Source: Asticcacaulis taihuensis
Lineage (GTDB): Bacteria; Pseudomonadota; Alphaproteobacteria; Caulobacterales; Caulobacteraceae
Direction: 5' to 3'
DNA: 64,000 bases
Assembly: GCF_900100255.1 (NCBI RefSeq)
Contig: NZ_FMTS01000001.1
Span: forward strand, 1,116,001 to 1,180,000
The notes beneath the pieces are model-generated. The model had not been told where the DNA came from. It did not search any database and saw only the letters and a list, made by a program, of their open reading frames with translations. The position numbers and the translations under genes are program-made. This document shows, piece after piece, positions 19,099 to 28,187 of the stretch. Positions within the stretch are counted from its first letter, which is position 1, and the number at the start of each line of letters is the position of its first letter.

Positions 19099-19586
19099 TC
19101 CCGCGCGGCTTCTGCACGGCGTTCCGCCAGCAGTTCATCAACCAGCGACGGCGCCTCACGCAATGGCGCAAAAAGGGTTTGCAGTTTTTCAAGCGCCACG
19201 GCCGGACTGAAAAGGCGCAACTCGCCATCAACCAGTTCGGCATTCAGCCTGCCGCTCTCATCGATCCTCATGGCGCGGCGCATTTCGGCGGGGATCAGAA
19301 TGCGGCCATCCGCGCCGATTTGCAGATGAAGATGCAGGGGGGCAGCCGGCGCTTCGTGTACGCCATTGCCCGTCGTGTGCTGAACTTTCTGATATTCATA
19401 ATCGCGCCGCCAATCGTTGTATTGCCGGCTGGCGGTGCGCTCCTGGATGCCTTCTTCCATCGCGTGTTTCAGGACTTCACGACGAACTGCCTTCCGGCTC
19501 TGATCTTTCGTGATTTCATCGGCAATTTGCCAAACGCGTAATGTATCGCCGCTCTTGGGTCGTAAAACATTTCCCCCGGGAACCAT
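19095..19586 (-). CDS. Two-domain antitoxin: helical N-domain plus AbrB/MazE-type C-domain
   Basis: A 163-residue protein. About residues 10-75 form a charged helical region (VWQIADEITKDQSRKAVRRE and onward) that could be a DNA-binding domain. About residues 90-125 carry the AbrB/SpoVT swapped-hairpin motif ADGRILIPAEMRRAMRI. The acidic tail AELLAERRAEAARE-like segment probably binds the toxin. I chose the ATG at 19586, preceded by GGAGG; longer readings enter the operator and the neighbouring gene. It is coupled to vapC. Confidence 0.75.
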   Translation of the reverse strand: MVPGGNVLRPKSGDTLRVWQIADEITKDQSRKAVRREVLKHAMEEGIQERTASRQYNDWRRDYEYQKVQHTTGNGVHEAPAAPLHLHLQIGADGRILIPAEMRRAMRIDESGRLNAELVDGELRLFSPAVALEKLQTLFAPLREAPSLVDELLAERRAEAARE

Positions 19587-19614
19587 GACACACCTCCACC
19601 AATTTAACCCAAAA

Positions 19615-19656
19615 TGACACATTAGGTGAAAAATGTCAATTTTTACCCTTTTGACA
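19615..19656. promoter_or_regulatory. Candidate operator of the toxin-antitoxin module
   Basis: Three half-sites alternate in orientation: TGACA (19615-19619), TGTCA (19634-19638) and TTGACA (19651-19656). They form two overlapping inverted repeats just upstream of the antitoxin start. This layout suits autoregulation by the antitoxin. Part of it lies inside the 3' end of the hydrolase gene. Confidence 0.5.
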
Positions 19657-20422
19657 AAAGCAGCAGTTCCGCCACCATGTCGACCAGCAGATCCAGATCC
19701 TGCGGGCGTGACAGGCGATGATCGCCGTCCTTGATCAGGTGGATATGAGCATCCGGCGTGGTGACTGTTTCCAGTAGACGCAGGCCGTGGCGCCACGGCA
19801 CGACATCGTCTTTCATGCCGTGCAGGATACGCAACGGGCCGTCAAAAGCGATCGGGCCATTCAGCACTTCATGCGCCTTCGCCTCCTCGAAAAATGCCTG
19901 CGACAGGGGCACCGGCCGGTCATATCCCGGCATCATCCAGACACCGGACACCTCAAGCTGGCGCCGATCCTCCGGCGACAGGGAGGGTAGTATCAGCGCC
20001 GTGGCAAAATCGGCGGCCGGCGCCAGGAAACCCGCCGCCTTTATGCGCTCCGGCCGCGCCTTCATCAGCAGGGAGAGCATATGCCCGCCCATGGAAGAGC
20101 CTATGGCCACCACCGGTCCTTCGGTCAGGTGAACAAGGACCGCCAGGGCGTTTTCCCGCCAGCGCCCCACCCGCGCTTCGGCGAAGTCCCCACCGGTCTC
20201 GCCGTGGGCAAAATAATCGAAACAGAGAAAATTCCACCCTCGCGCCCTGGCCTCGGCCGTCAGTCGCGTCACCTTGCTGCCGGTCATGTCGGACAGAAAA
20301 CCGCCCAGCCACAAAAGGGTTGCCCCCTCCCCCCGCACCCGCCGATAAGCGAGGCGGTCGCCCTGTGGCGTATCCAGCCATTCGGCAGGCTCTTGAACGA
20401 AAGGTATATCCATGCGCATCAT
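19643..20422 (-). CDS. Alpha/beta hydrolase
   Basis: A 259-residue serine hydrolase. The nucleophile elbow is GSSMGGHM, the likely acid is Asp in HGMKDDVVPW, and the catalytic His is in GDHRLSRP. A strand-turn LLWLGGFLSDMTGSK provides the oxyanion hole. The arrangement resembles the ABHD10 or palmitoyl-thioesterase group; the substrate is unknown. It is on the same strand as the toxin-antitoxin genes, 56 bases upstream of them. Confidence 0.85.
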   Translation of the reverse strand: MMRMDIPFVQEPAEWLDTPQGDRLAYRRVRGEGATLLWLGGFLSDMTGSKVTRLTAEARARGWNFLCFDYFAHGETGGDFAEARVGRWRENALAVLVHLTEGPVVAIGSSMGGHMLSLLMKARPERIKAAGFLAPAADFATALILPSLSPEDRRQLEVSGVWMMPGYDRPVPLSQAFFEEAKAHEVLNGPIAFDGPLRILHGMKDDVVPWRHGLRLLETVTTPDAHIHLIKDGDHRLSRPQDLDLLVDMVAELLLLSKG

Positions 20423-20531
20423 TCCTATGACGGCCGCTTTGGTGATTTAAAAGCGGTTGCCACTTTTTCGCTGAAATTTACGTTATGATAAAATGGCTTA
20501 GCCGAGCCGCCTTCCTCCCACAAGAGTCTTG

Positions 20532-21692
20532 ATGCCCAAACCCACCTTTACCGCCACTGTTTTGCAGGTCGTTCCCGAGCTTGATACCGGCGGCGTCGAG
20601 CAGACCGTGGTCGATATCAGCGAGGCGATCATCGCGGCAGGCGGGCGCTCGATGGTGGCCACAAAAGGCGGACGGCTGGAGGAACGCCTGCTGAAAAAAG
20701 GCGCGACCGTCATTCACATGCCGGTCCACAGCAAGAACCCGTTCGTCCAGTGGCAAAACAAAAGCACGCTCCGCCGGCTGATCCGGGCTGAAAAGGTCGA
20801 TATCGTCCATGTCCGTTCGCGCGCCCCGGCCATGGCCGCCATCGGCGCTGCGAAGGCCGAGGGCATACGCAGCGTCGCCACCTATGCCGGCATCTATAAC
20901 GCCAGATCGGGCCTGAAGCGCTGGTACAACAGCCAGATGACGCGCGCTGACATGATCATCGCCAATTCGGATTTCACCCGCGCCCACATCCTGAAAACCT
21001 ATGCCGGCCTGTCTCCCGACAAGGTGATCAGCATTCCGCGCGGCATCGATATGAAGCGTTTCGACCCCGAAGCCTTCGATGTGCGCAAGATCATGAAGAT
21101 GGAAGAATCATGGGGCGTGCTGTCCGGTGACGGCCGCATCCGGTTCCTGCTGGCAGGCCGCCTGACAAAATGGAAGGGCCAGGCGCTGGTCGTCGAAGCC
21201 GCCAACATGCTGCGCCATGAGGATATCGACAACTTCATGATCATCATGGTGGGCGATGACCAGGGCCGCAGCGAATACACTAAGACACTCAAGGACAGCA
21301 TCCACAAGTACGGCCTTGAGGAACGCATCAAGCTGGTGGGCCACTGCGATGACATGCCTTCGGCCTATACCGCCTGTCATTATGCCTTGGCGCCTTCGCT
21401 GGAGCCGGAAGCTTTCGGCCGAACGGCGGTGGAGCCCCAGGCCATGCAGCGCCCGCCTCTTGCCGCCAATCATGGGGCAACCGTTGAAACCGTATTGCCC
21501 GGTGAAACCGGCTGGCTGGTGAAACCGGGCGATGCCCATGCCTGGGCCGACGCCATGAAAACCGCCATTACCCTGCCGGAAGAAGACCGTTTCGAGATGG
21601 GGCATCAGGGGCGCGAGCGTGTCAGGGAACAATACGGCCTGCCGCTGATGTGCCAGCGCACCCTTGATATTTACCGCTCGCTGCTTACATAG
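20532..21692 (+). CDS. Family 4 glycosyltransferase
   Basis: A GT-B fold glycosyltransferase of about 386 residues. The N-domain has the glycine loop VPELDTGGVEQTV and the C-domain has FLLAGRLTKWKGQ and the donor-binding Glu pair in SLEPEAFGRTAVEPQAM. Such enzymes build surface polysaccharide, but the sugar and acceptor are unknown. The ATG at 20532 is preferred to the TTG right before it. It stands alone, diverging from the hydrolase gene. Confidence 0.87.
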   Translation: MPKPTFTATVLQVVPELDTGGVEQTVVDISEAIIAAGGRSMVATKGGRLEERLLKKGATVIHMPVHSKNPFVQWQNKSTLRRLIRAEKVDIVHVRSRAPAMAAIGAAKAEGIRSVATYAGIYNARSGLKRWYNSQMTRADMIIANSDFTRAHILKTYAGLSPDKVISIPRGIDMKRFDPEAFDVRKIMKMEESWGVLSGDGRIRFLLAGRLTKWKGQALVVEAANMLRHEDIDNFMIIMVGDDQGRSEYTKTLKDSIHKYGLEERIKLVGHCDDMPSAYTACHYALAPSLEPEAFGRTAVEPQAMQRPPLAANHGATVETVLPGETGWLVKPGDAHAWADAMKTAITLPEEDRFEMGHQGRERVREQYGLPLMCQRTLDIYRSLLT

Positions 21693-21839
21693 GTTTCGCG
21701 CCTGAACGGCCGCAGAAGACCGAATTCCCGAAAATATAAGCGGCTATTTAACCTTTCCAGTGCATAGGGGATTGAAACAAACCCCCTGTTTCGCCATAAT
21801 CCGCGCAATTCGTTTTAACAGACTCAAGGAGAACGACCT

Positions 21840-22373
21840 ATTCGTCGTCCAATTCAAGCCCCGCCTCCCAAAGACGGCCCCCGCATCAACAATGAGATCA
21901 AGGTTCCCCGCGTACTGTTGATCGACGCAGCCGGCGAAAAGCAAGGCATCATGCCGACCTCCGCCGCTCTGGAAGCCGCCGAAGAAGCCGGTCTCGATCT
22001 TGTCGAAGTCTCTCCTACCGCTGACCCGCCCGTCTGCAAGATCCTCGATTACGGCAAGTACCGTTTTCAGGAACAGAAGAAGAAGGCCGAGGCGCGCAAG
22101 AAGCAGAAGGTCGTTGAAATCAAGGAAATCAAGCTTCGCCCCAATATCGATATCCACGATTATGAGGTGAAGGCCAAGGCCATGACGCGCTTCTTCGAAG
22201 AAGGCGACAAGGTCAAGGTGACGCTCCGCTTCCGCGGCCGCGAAATGGCCCACCCCGAACTCGGCATGAAACTGCTGCAAAAGGTAAAAGCCGATTTCGA
22301 GCCCACCACTAAGGTTGAATACGAACCGAAGATGGAAGGCAAGCAGATGATCATGATTTTGGCGCCGAAATAG
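21840..22373 (+). CDS. infC: Translation initiation factor IF-3, AUU start
   Basis: IF-3 keeps 30S subunits free and checks the start codon. The 177-residue protein starts from the rare codon ATT at 21840, with AAGGAG (21826-21831) eight bases before it, followed by [19 protein letters not shown], the family N-terminus. Starting at a later TTG would delete this region. An AUU start allows IF-3 to repress its own synthesis. Unlike most bacteria, rpmI and rplT do not follow directly; a rho-independent terminator does. Confidence 0.96.
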   Translation: MRRPIQAPPPKDGPRINNEIKVPRVLLIDAAGEKQGIMPTSAALEAAEEAGLDLVEVSPTADPPVCKILDYGKYRFQEQKKKAEARKKQKVVEIKEIKLRPNIDIHDYEVKAKAMTRFFEEGDKVKVTLRFRGREMAHPELGMKLLQKVKADFEPTTKVEYEPKMEGKQMIMILAPK

Positions 22374-22393
22374 GCTGCCGGATCAATCACAAG

Positions 22394-22419
22394 AAGCCCT
22401 GCGCAAGCGGGGCTTTTTT
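22394..22419 (+). terminator. Terminator of infC
   Basis: AAGCCCTGC (22394-22402) pairs with GCGGGGCTT (22407-22415) over a GCAA tetraloop and is followed by a T-run. It lies 20 bases after the infC stop. Confidence 0.88.
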
Positions 22420-22468
22420 GTTGCGTGCTTTACCGTACAGGGCCGGTTCATGTGTCTAACTACTTATA

Positions 22469-22587
22469 GGAATCCACAGATTACACAGATGGCGCTGCGC
22501 GCCGGAATCTGTCTGCTGCTGACGACGGCCACGGGAAGCGAAGCGCGCGCTCCTAATCTGTGTTAATCTGTGCAATCTGTGGATTCC
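22469..22587. repeat. Long inverted repeat, outer arms shared with 51093-51213
   Basis: The left arm GGAATCCACAGATTACACAG plus AT (22469-22490) pairs with the right arm at 22566-22587 with one mismatch in 22. The middle, about 75 bases, is GC-rich. The same arms occur at 51093-51213 with a different interior. Confidence 0.85.
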
Positions 22588-22615
22588 CTTCCTTTCTTAA
22601 GCTTCGCGGCCCTTA

Positions 22616-22966
22616 ATGTCCCAGTTCATCAAATTCGACCGCTCGACCGTCACACCGGAACACGAGCGCCCAAAGCCTGAGCGTGTCATCGCCGGCGATC
22701 CGCGCTTCACGACCTGGCTGCTCGAAACCACACCAGATGACAAGACCTATGCCGGTTACTGGGCCGCCACAGCGGGCACGTGGCGGGTTTCTTATGACGA
22801 ATGGGAATACTGCACGATCCTCGAAGGTCATGCGATCGTGACGGAAGATGGCCAACCACCGGTGACTCTGAAAGCCGGAGACCACATCGTTTTCCGCAAT
22901 GGCTACCAGGGACAGTGGCAGGTAATTGAGCCGGTCTTGAAGACCTTCGTGATCATTCTGCCGTAG
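22616..22966 (+). CDS. Small cupin-domain protein
   Basis: A 116-residue single cupin of the kind grouped with ureidoglycine aminohydrolase-like proteins. The barrel shows in GTWRVSYDEWEYCTILEGHA and LKAGDHIVFRNGYQGQW. The canonical metal-binding histidines of classic cupins are not all present. Function unknown; it could be an enzyme or a small-molecule binder. The start follows closely on the inverted repeat. Its end overlaps the convergent exporter gene. Confidence 0.75.
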   Translation: MSQFIKFDRSTVTPEHERPKPERVIAGDPRFTTWLLETTPDDKTYAGYWAATAGTWRVSYDEWEYCTILEGHAIVTEDGQPPVTLKAGDHIVFRNGYQGQWQVIEPVLKTFVIILP

Positions 22967-23846
22967 CGACCCGGCGCTTCATCAGCACCGACGGCGAGAA
23001 ACCGGTGATCAGGGCGGTGCCGGTAATGATCAGCAATCCGCCGATGACGCTGATCCAGCCGACATGTTCATGCAGGATCAGGCTACCCCACAGGACACCG
23101 AACACCGGCACCAGGAAGGTGACGGTCGTGGCCGGCGCGGCGCCGATTTCGTCGATCAGCTTGAAATAAAGCACATAGGCGATGCCGCTGCACAGGATTC
23201 CGAGCATCAGGACACAGATGACCACCCAGATATTGGCTGCCGAAGCCGCCGGAAAGAACGGCGTGGCCGGGGCCACCATCAGCGTGGCGGCCCACATGCT
23301 GCCGTGAGCATTGGAAAAGGCATCAACGCTTTTCGCCACCTTGGAATAAAGCGCGGCTATGGCATAACAGGCCGCGGCTATCAGACCGGCACCGACACCC
23401 AGCAGGGCCGTAGGTGATAAATGGCCGCCGTCAAGCCCGACCAGAACCGCTACGCCTGTGATGCCCAGGCTCAGGCCGGCAATGGTTTTCACCGACAGGC
23501 GGTTACGCAGCCAGATTGCGCCAAGGACCGCGCCCCAGATCGGCGTGGTGGCGTTAAGGACCGACATCAGCGAGGCCGGCAGGCTCTTGGCCGCCCAGGC
23601 GAACAACAGGAAGGGTATGGCCGTATTGAACAGGCCGAGGATCAGAAAGTGCCTCCAGTCGGATTTGAGATCGAGCTTTTTCTTCGAGAGAAAAGCCAGG
23701 CCAAGCAGGAAAACCGCCGCCAGCGCCACGCGCAACTGGATCAGCAGGACAGGCCCCAGCACTGGCGCGGCGATGCGCATGAACAGGAACGACCCGCCCC
23801 AGATCGCCGCCAGTCCAATCAGTTTGGCAAGGCTGGATAAGGGCAT
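22953..23846 (-). CDS. EamA-type drug/metabolite exporter
   Basis: A 297-residue inner-membrane protein with two EamA halves and about ten membrane segments, starting SSLAKLIGLAAIWGGSFLFM. The family (DMT superfamily) exports amino acids, nucleotides or other metabolites; the substrate is unknown. The 3' end overlaps the cupin gene. It probably has its own promoter in the roughly 100 bases between it and the polymerase gene. Confidence 0.87.
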   Translation of the reverse strand: MPLSSLAKLIGLAAIWGGSFLFMRIAAPVLGPVLLIQLRVALAAVFLLGLAFLSKKKLDLKSDWRHFLILGLFNTAIPFLLFAWAAKSLPASLMSVLNATTPIWGAVLGAIWLRNRLSVKTIAGLSLGITGVAVLVGLDGGHLSPTALLGVGAGLIAAACYAIAALYSKVAKSVDAFSNAHGSMWAATLMVAPATPFFPAASAANIWVVICVLMLGILCSGIAYVLYFKLIDEIGAAPATTVTFLVPVFGVLWGSLILHEHVGWISVIGGLLIITGTALITGFSPSVLMKRRVATAE

Positions 23847-23964
23847 GGCAAAACTCCTGAAGATTATGGCGGCGATATGCCATGAGATGGGGACGGAGTC
23901 CCTCCGCTTCTTGCGCGCCGGACCAATTTGTCAGGATCGTTGCGTCATTTGGCGGTTTCCCTGC

Positions 23965-25257
23965 CTACTCCCAGAATTCCGGCTGTTCGGGGATGCGGTT
24001 GAAGGCGATCTTGGCGCCGACAAAACCGTGCATCTTCGTGCGTGGTCCAATCGTTATCGCATCCTTGCCAAACTTTTGATTGAGCGCATCCAGTGCCGAC
24101 AACAGGCTCATATGGCGGCCATCCTCCTCGCCGTCCGGTGTCCAGCCGAACAGGTCGGGCTTGGCCCCGGCCTCGATCAGATGCAGGCAGGTGACGACGA
24201 TCTGCTTTACGCGCGGCGCCTTCAGCCTGCGCGCACACTGCGCCCAAAGATCGTCTGAGGCTTCGAGCATCCGAAAACTGTCCGACGTCACGGCAAAGCG
24301 GGTGGCCGCCTCCAGCCGCTCGCCGCCAGCGCCGCGCAGGTAAAGATGTAAGCCCCCGCATTTATAACCCATGCGCCGCAGCCGCGAGCCGCACTTGGCC
24401 GTCAGCCGCCGAGCCACGCCTCGCGCATGTTCCGCCGGCCTCAGCTCCTGCGCCAGGACGTGACCATGAGTGATGCTGGCGCGATGTGTCTCTATCTCCA
24501 GTGGATCGGTGCCGTGCAGCGCATACCAGAAGTTTTCCCCCATGATGCCACGCCATATCTGACGCATCCGCGATGGCGACAACTCCCATAATTGCCGGAC
24601 GGTCTCAACCCCGGCCGCATTCAGCCGCGCCTTCATCGAACGCCCAATGCCGGCAAACTCATCAATCTCCAGCTCCAGCAGCGCGCCGGGCAATTCATCC
24701 TGGCGCAGCACGGTCAGGCCCAGCGGTTTTTTCATATCGGCCGCCGTCTTGGCCAGCAGGCGCGACGGGGCGATACCGATGGAGGCGGTCAGGCATTCGC
24801 CGACATTTTCCAGAATGCGCCGCTGGATGCGATGCCCCAGGGCCCGCGCCGGCGCCTCCAGTTGCTGCGGCCCCATCAGCCGGCACGCCACCTCGTCGAT
24901 CGAGCAGACCTTCTCGACCGGGATGACATGATCGATCTGCGCCAGTATCTGGTTATGCAGGTCGACATAGCGATCGGGCCGCGCCTCACGAATAACCAGG
25001 CCGGGGATGCGCTCCCGCGCCTCCTTCACCTGCGTGCCCGTCTTGACGCCCAGCGCCTTGGCTTCCTTGCTGGCCGCTATGGCGCAGGTGTAATCCGACA
25101 TCACCGGCACCACGATTACGGGGCGGTTGCGGATCGCCGGCTCGTCCTGCTGGGCGCAACTGGCGAAGTAGCTGTTCATGTCGAGATAGAGCCAGCGCAG
25201 GTCGCCGCCATCGCGCCAGCGGGGGTCTAGCTCCTTCATGTCAGCATTCTGCGCCAT
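23965..25257 (-). CDS. Y-family DNA polymerase, SOS-controlled
   Basis: An error-prone translesion polymerase. Active-site motifs YLDMNSYFASC and CSIDEV keep the catalytic acids, so it is not an inactive ImuB. The segment AASKEAKALGVKTGT resembles UmuC. A helix-hairpin region (FAGIGRSMKARLNAAG) and a little-finger domain follow. The protein has about 430 residues. I take ATG 25257, right next to the LexA box; ATG 25239 is the alternative, and a still earlier in-frame start lies upstream of the operator. A missing ribosome site suggests a leaderless mRNA. Confidence 0.85.
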   Translation of the reverse strand: MAQNADMKELDPRWRDGGDLRWLYLDMNSYFASCAQQDEPAIRNRPVIVVPVMSDYTCAIAASKEAKALGVKTGTQVKEARERIPGLVIREARPDRYVDLHNQILAQIDHVIPVEKVCSIDEVACRLMGPQQLEAPARALGHRIQRRILENVGECLTASIGIAPSRLLAKTAADMKKPLGLTVLRQDELPGALLELEIDEFAGIGRSMKARLNAAGVETVRQLWELSPSRMRQIWRGIMGENFWYALHGTDPLEIETHRASITHGHVLAQELRPAEHARGVARRLTAKCGSRLRRMGYKCGGLHLYLRGAGGERLEAATRFAVTSDSFRMLEASDDLWAQCARRLKAPRVKQIVVTCLHLIEAGAKPDLFGWTPDGEEDGRHMSLLSALDALNQKFGKDAITIGPRTKMHGFVGAKIAFNRIPEQPEFWE

Positions 25258-25262
25258 AAACA

Positions 25263-25277
25263 GAACATAACAAGAAC
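25263..25277 (-). promoter_or_regulatory. LexA box (SOS operator)
   Basis: On the minus strand this is GTTCTTGTTATGTTC, an exact match to the alphaproteobacterial LexA consensus GTTC-N7-GTTC. It lies five bases before the ATG of the Y-family polymerase gene, a typical SOS target. Confidence 0.85.
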
Positions 25278-25289
25278 AAAATTGCAGAG

Positions 25290-25706
25290 TCAAGCCGGGA
25301 AATCGGCGGTGATCACCACTGATAGCGCGGATCGTTTGGCGGCTCCGTGGAAGACCGCCTCGACATTGTGACCATCCGGATCGAGAAGAAAGGCACCGTA
25401 ATAGCCGGGATGGTAATCACGCAGGCCCGGCGCGCCATTATCACGCCCCCCGGCCGCCAGTCCGGCTTCGTAAAAACGCTTCACGGCGGCCTCGTCCTTT
25501 GCCTGAAAGGCAATATGGACATGCGATACCGGCCCGTCGGCCGCGCTGATATAAAGCTCGTCCGCCGAAAAGGAATGCGGCGTTTTGCGAAAGGCGACAT
25601 CCGGATTAACCGCGCCGATCACCGCGCGATAAAAACGTTCGCTGGCCGCCATGTCAGCGACGCGCAGATGGACATGGTCGAACAGACGACCGAGATGAAG
25701 TTGCAT
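25290..25706 (-). CDS. VOC-family (glyoxalase-like) protein
   Basis: A 138-residue vicinal-oxygen-chelate protein. Metal ligands may be the His in FDHVHLRV, the His in HVHIAFQ and the Glu in GHNVEAVFHG. The family includes dioxygenases, lyases and fosfomycin or bleomycin resistance proteins; which one applies is unknown. It lies upstream of the polymerase on the same strand, and its 3' end is next to the LexA box. Confidence 0.8.
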   Translation of the reverse strand: MQLHLGRLFDHVHLRVADMAASERFYRAVIGAVNPDVAFRKTPHSFSADELYISAADGPVSHVHIAFQAKDEAAVKRFYEAGLAAGGRDNGAPGLRDYHPGYYGAFLLDPDGHNVEAVFHGAAKRSALSVVITADFPA

Positions 25707-25838
25707 GGACCGGCTCCTGTAAGCCGCCTCCCCGCCTCTGCATATACCTTAACCGGCCCATTTCCGGCAGCAGGAACTTCACGCAGTTGCGATAAAGAAA
25801 CTGTCGCAATCGATGGCAAATCATTTATAACCGCCGTC

Positions 25839-27188
25839 ATGGCCAAACCCGATACCCGCATTGCGTCCACGGACGAGTCCCTACTGTCCGAACCGGATGA
25901 CCTGCGCCCCGCCGAGGAAGACGCCAAAGAAGATGAGCGCGATACGCGCACCTTTTTCCGTGGCCGCCTGCTGGGCAAGGTGCGCGCCTTTCTGAACGAG
26001 AATGGCCCCCTGGCCGCCATGTTCGCTGTGGTGTTCGTCAATCTGGTCGGGTTCGGCATCGTCGTGCCGCTGATGCCCTTCTTCGCCCAGAGCCTGGAGG
26101 CGCAGGCGTGGCAGGTGACTCTGATGTTCACCACCTATTCGCTCGGCCAGTTCTTCGCCGAACCCTATTTCGGAAGGCTTTCCGACCGCATCGGCCGCAA
26201 GCCGATCCTGATCATCACCACGGCGCTCAGTGTTCTCTTCTATGTCTTGCTGGCCTTTTCACCAAATATCTGGATCGCCATCCTGATCCGCTTCTTCAGC
26301 GGGCTCAGTTCCGGCAATATCTCCACCATCCAGGGCTATGTGTCGGATGTGTCACCGCCGGAAAAACGTTCCGGTCGAATGAGTCTGATCGGCGGCGCCT
26401 TCTCGCTGGGCTTCATTATCGGCCCCTTCATCGGCGGCATACTGAGCCACGAGACCGCCGCCGGCGGCAACCAGTTCCGCCTGCCCCTGATGGGCGCCGC
26501 GCTTCTGTCGGCGCTCGCCTGCCTGGGCGTCATGTTGTTCATCCGCGAAAGCCGCGAGCGCCGCACCAAGGTTGAGGCCGCGCAACCGCACATCCTGAAG
26601 ACCGCGCAGGAGGCCCTGCAAAGCCCGGTCCTCGTGCGCCTGATTCTCTCCACACTCTGCTACATGATGGCTTTCGCCGGTCTGGAATCGACCTTCGGCC
26701 TGTGGGCGGAGGCGCGCTTTCACTGGGGGCCGAAGGAGATCGGCGCTATCTTCCTGCCACTCGGTATCGCCGCCGCCCTGATGCAGATGGTCTTCATGCG
26801 GCCGCTCACCCGCCGCTATGGTGAAAGTAAGGTGCTGGCCGCGGGGCTGTTCGTCTTCGGATTGAGTTTTGTGCTCCAGGGCATGAACCATATCGGCTGG
26901 CTGATCACCCCTATCATCATGCTGGGGGCGCTCGGCCAGGCGGTGATCTTCTCCTCGATCTGCGCCATTATCTCGCTGTCGACCTCGCCGGACAAGCAGG
27001 GCGCCATGCTGGGCCTCAACATGTCGACCGGCGCCATCGCCCGCATCACCGGCCCGATGATCGCCGGCTATGTCTTCAGCCTGTTCGGGCCGGATGCCTC
27101 CGTGTGGATGGGGGCGGTGACCACCCTGCCCGCGGCCCTGCTGGCCCTGCAACTCGGCAAGTATCAGAAGCGGAAAGCGCATGGATAA
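25839..27188 (+). CDS. MFS exporter (TetA-like)
   Basis: Major-facilitator transporter of 449 residues with about twelve membrane segments and the loop motif GRLSDRIGRKPI between segments 2 and 3, as in the TetA/multidrug DHA1 group. A charged cytoplasmic N-terminus of about 55 residues (EEDAKEDERDT) precedes the first segment. I chose ATG 25839; the in-frame extension upstream to 25347 lies antisense to the VOC gene. Substrate unknown. It overlaps the next gene by eight bases. Confidence 0.87.
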   Translation: MAKPDTRIASTDESLLSEPDDLRPAEEDAKEDERDTRTFFRGRLLGKVRAFLNENGPLAAMFAVVFVNLVGFGIVVPLMPFFAQSLEAQAWQVTLMFTTYSLGQFFAEPYFGRLSDRIGRKPILIITTALSVLFYVLLAFSPNIWIAILIRFFSGLSSGNISTIQGYVSDVSPPEKRSGRMSLIGGAFSLGFIIGPFIGGILSHETAAGGNQFRLPLMGAALLSALACLGVMLFIRESRERRTKVEAAQPHILKTAQEALQSPVLVRLILSTLCYMMAFAGLESTFGLWAEARFHWGPKEIGAIFLPLGIAAALMQMVFMRPLTRRYGESKVLAAGLFVFGLSFVLQGMNHIGWLITPIIMLGALGQAVIFSSICAIISLSTSPDKQGAMLGLNMSTGAIARITGPMIAGYVFSLFGPDASVWMGAVTTLPAALLALQLGKYQKRKAHG

Positions 27189-27846
27189 AGTGGTTTTTCA
27201 GGCCGACTGGCGGCGATTTCACGCCAATACCCAGCCTGTCGGCCACCTGCTGCGCGAGGCCGAGGGCTGGAACCTGACGCGCTTCCACTTCCTGCCGAAT
27301 GACCGCCGCCTGGCCGCCGATCATGATGAACTGCGCAGCCTTCTGGAACGCTATAACCGGGTGGCGACCGCCACGCTGGGTGAAGACGCCTCCTGCTGGC
27401 TGATCATCCTGCAATCGCCCAACCAGGACCGCCGGTTGGGTCAGCGTCTGGAGCGCATCAAGTCGCGCTACGGCCTCCAGCCCGGCTGGTCGTTCTTCAA
27501 TGCCACCGACAACCTCAGCTATCAGGTCTGCGCCGGTGAAGTCACCTGGCGGACGGACAGCTTCAACCGCCTGCTGCTGAATGTCTATCAGACAGAACTG
27601 TGGGATGTGTTGTGGATGAACCGGGAAACCGGCGCGGTCTTCCGGCCCTATGATGCCGGCGCCGACATCTCGCAACCAACGCCGAATGACTTGATCGCGC
27701 GTATTTCCAGCTTCTATGGCTGGATGCCGACCAATGGCCACGGCTTCATCCATTTCAATGCCGCACAGATGGCGACGGCGAAGTTCCAGGTCACAAAGCC
27801 CTGCGCCGAAGCGATCCAGAAGGTTATCGCGGCGGAGAAGAAATAA
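27181..27846 (+). CDS. Protein of unknown function, coupled to the MFS exporter
   Basis: A 221-residue cytoplasmic protein with no signal peptide and no family I can name with confidence; it faintly recalls DUF3885-type proteins. It is rich in Trp and Arg. Segments such as SCWLIILQSPNQDRRLGQRL and FNRLLLNVYQTELWDVLWM look structured. Its ATG overlaps the end of the exporter gene, so the two are translationally coupled. Confidence 0.7.
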   Translation: MDKVVFQADWRRFHANTQPVGHLLREAEGWNLTRFHFLPNDRRLAADHDELRSLLERYNRVATATLGEDASCWLIILQSPNQDRRLGQRLERIKSRYGLQPGWSFFNATDNLSYQVCAGEVTWRTDSFNRLLLNVYQTELWDVLWMNRETGAVFRPYDAGADISQPTPNDLIARISSFYGWMPTNGHGFIHFNAAQMATAKFQVTKPCAEAIQKVIAAEKK

Positions 27847-27975
27847 AGACTCCGCTTGCACTTGCAGGCCATTTCCTGTAGTGCTCCGCCTTCCTACCGA
27901 CCCGACGGGCCAAAAGGCATGCCTTGGCGGGTCTTAATCCTTATAGAGGGCGGCTTTAATCCAGCCGTACATGAA

Positions 27976-28173
27976 ATGCCCAAGCTGAAGACCAAGTCGG
28001 GCGCCAAGAAGCGCTTCCGCATCACTGCCTCTGGCAAGGTGAAGGCCGGCGTCGCCGGCAAGCGTCACCGTTTGATCTCGCACAACGCGAAGTACATCCG
28101 CCAAAACCGGGGTACTGAAGTGATGTCCAAGCCGGACATCATCAAGATCAAATCCTACATGCCCTACGCCTAA
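27976..28173 (+). CDS. rpmI: Ribosomal protein bL35
   Basis: Large-subunit ribosomal protein bL35, 65 residues: [14 protein letters not shown] at the start, [11 protein letters not shown] in the middle and a basic C-terminus. The ATG at 27976 gives the canonical start. rplT follows 14 bases later. infC, usually right upstream, lies 5.6 kb away. Confidence 0.96.
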   Translation: MPKLKTKSGAKKRFRITASGKVKAGVAGKRHRLISHNAKYIRQNRGTEVMSKPDIIKIKSYMPYA

Positions 28174-28187
28174 GGAGACTGTGAACA

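Noticed and set aside
23965-25257. Y-family polymerase as ImuB
   Set aside because: ImuB lacks the catalytic acids, whereas SIDE and LDMNS are intact here, and no imuA or dnaE2 lies nearby.
25347-25838. Upstream extension of the MFS exporter
   Set aside because: It lies antisense to the VOC gene and its translation is not transporter-like; ATG 25839 fits better.
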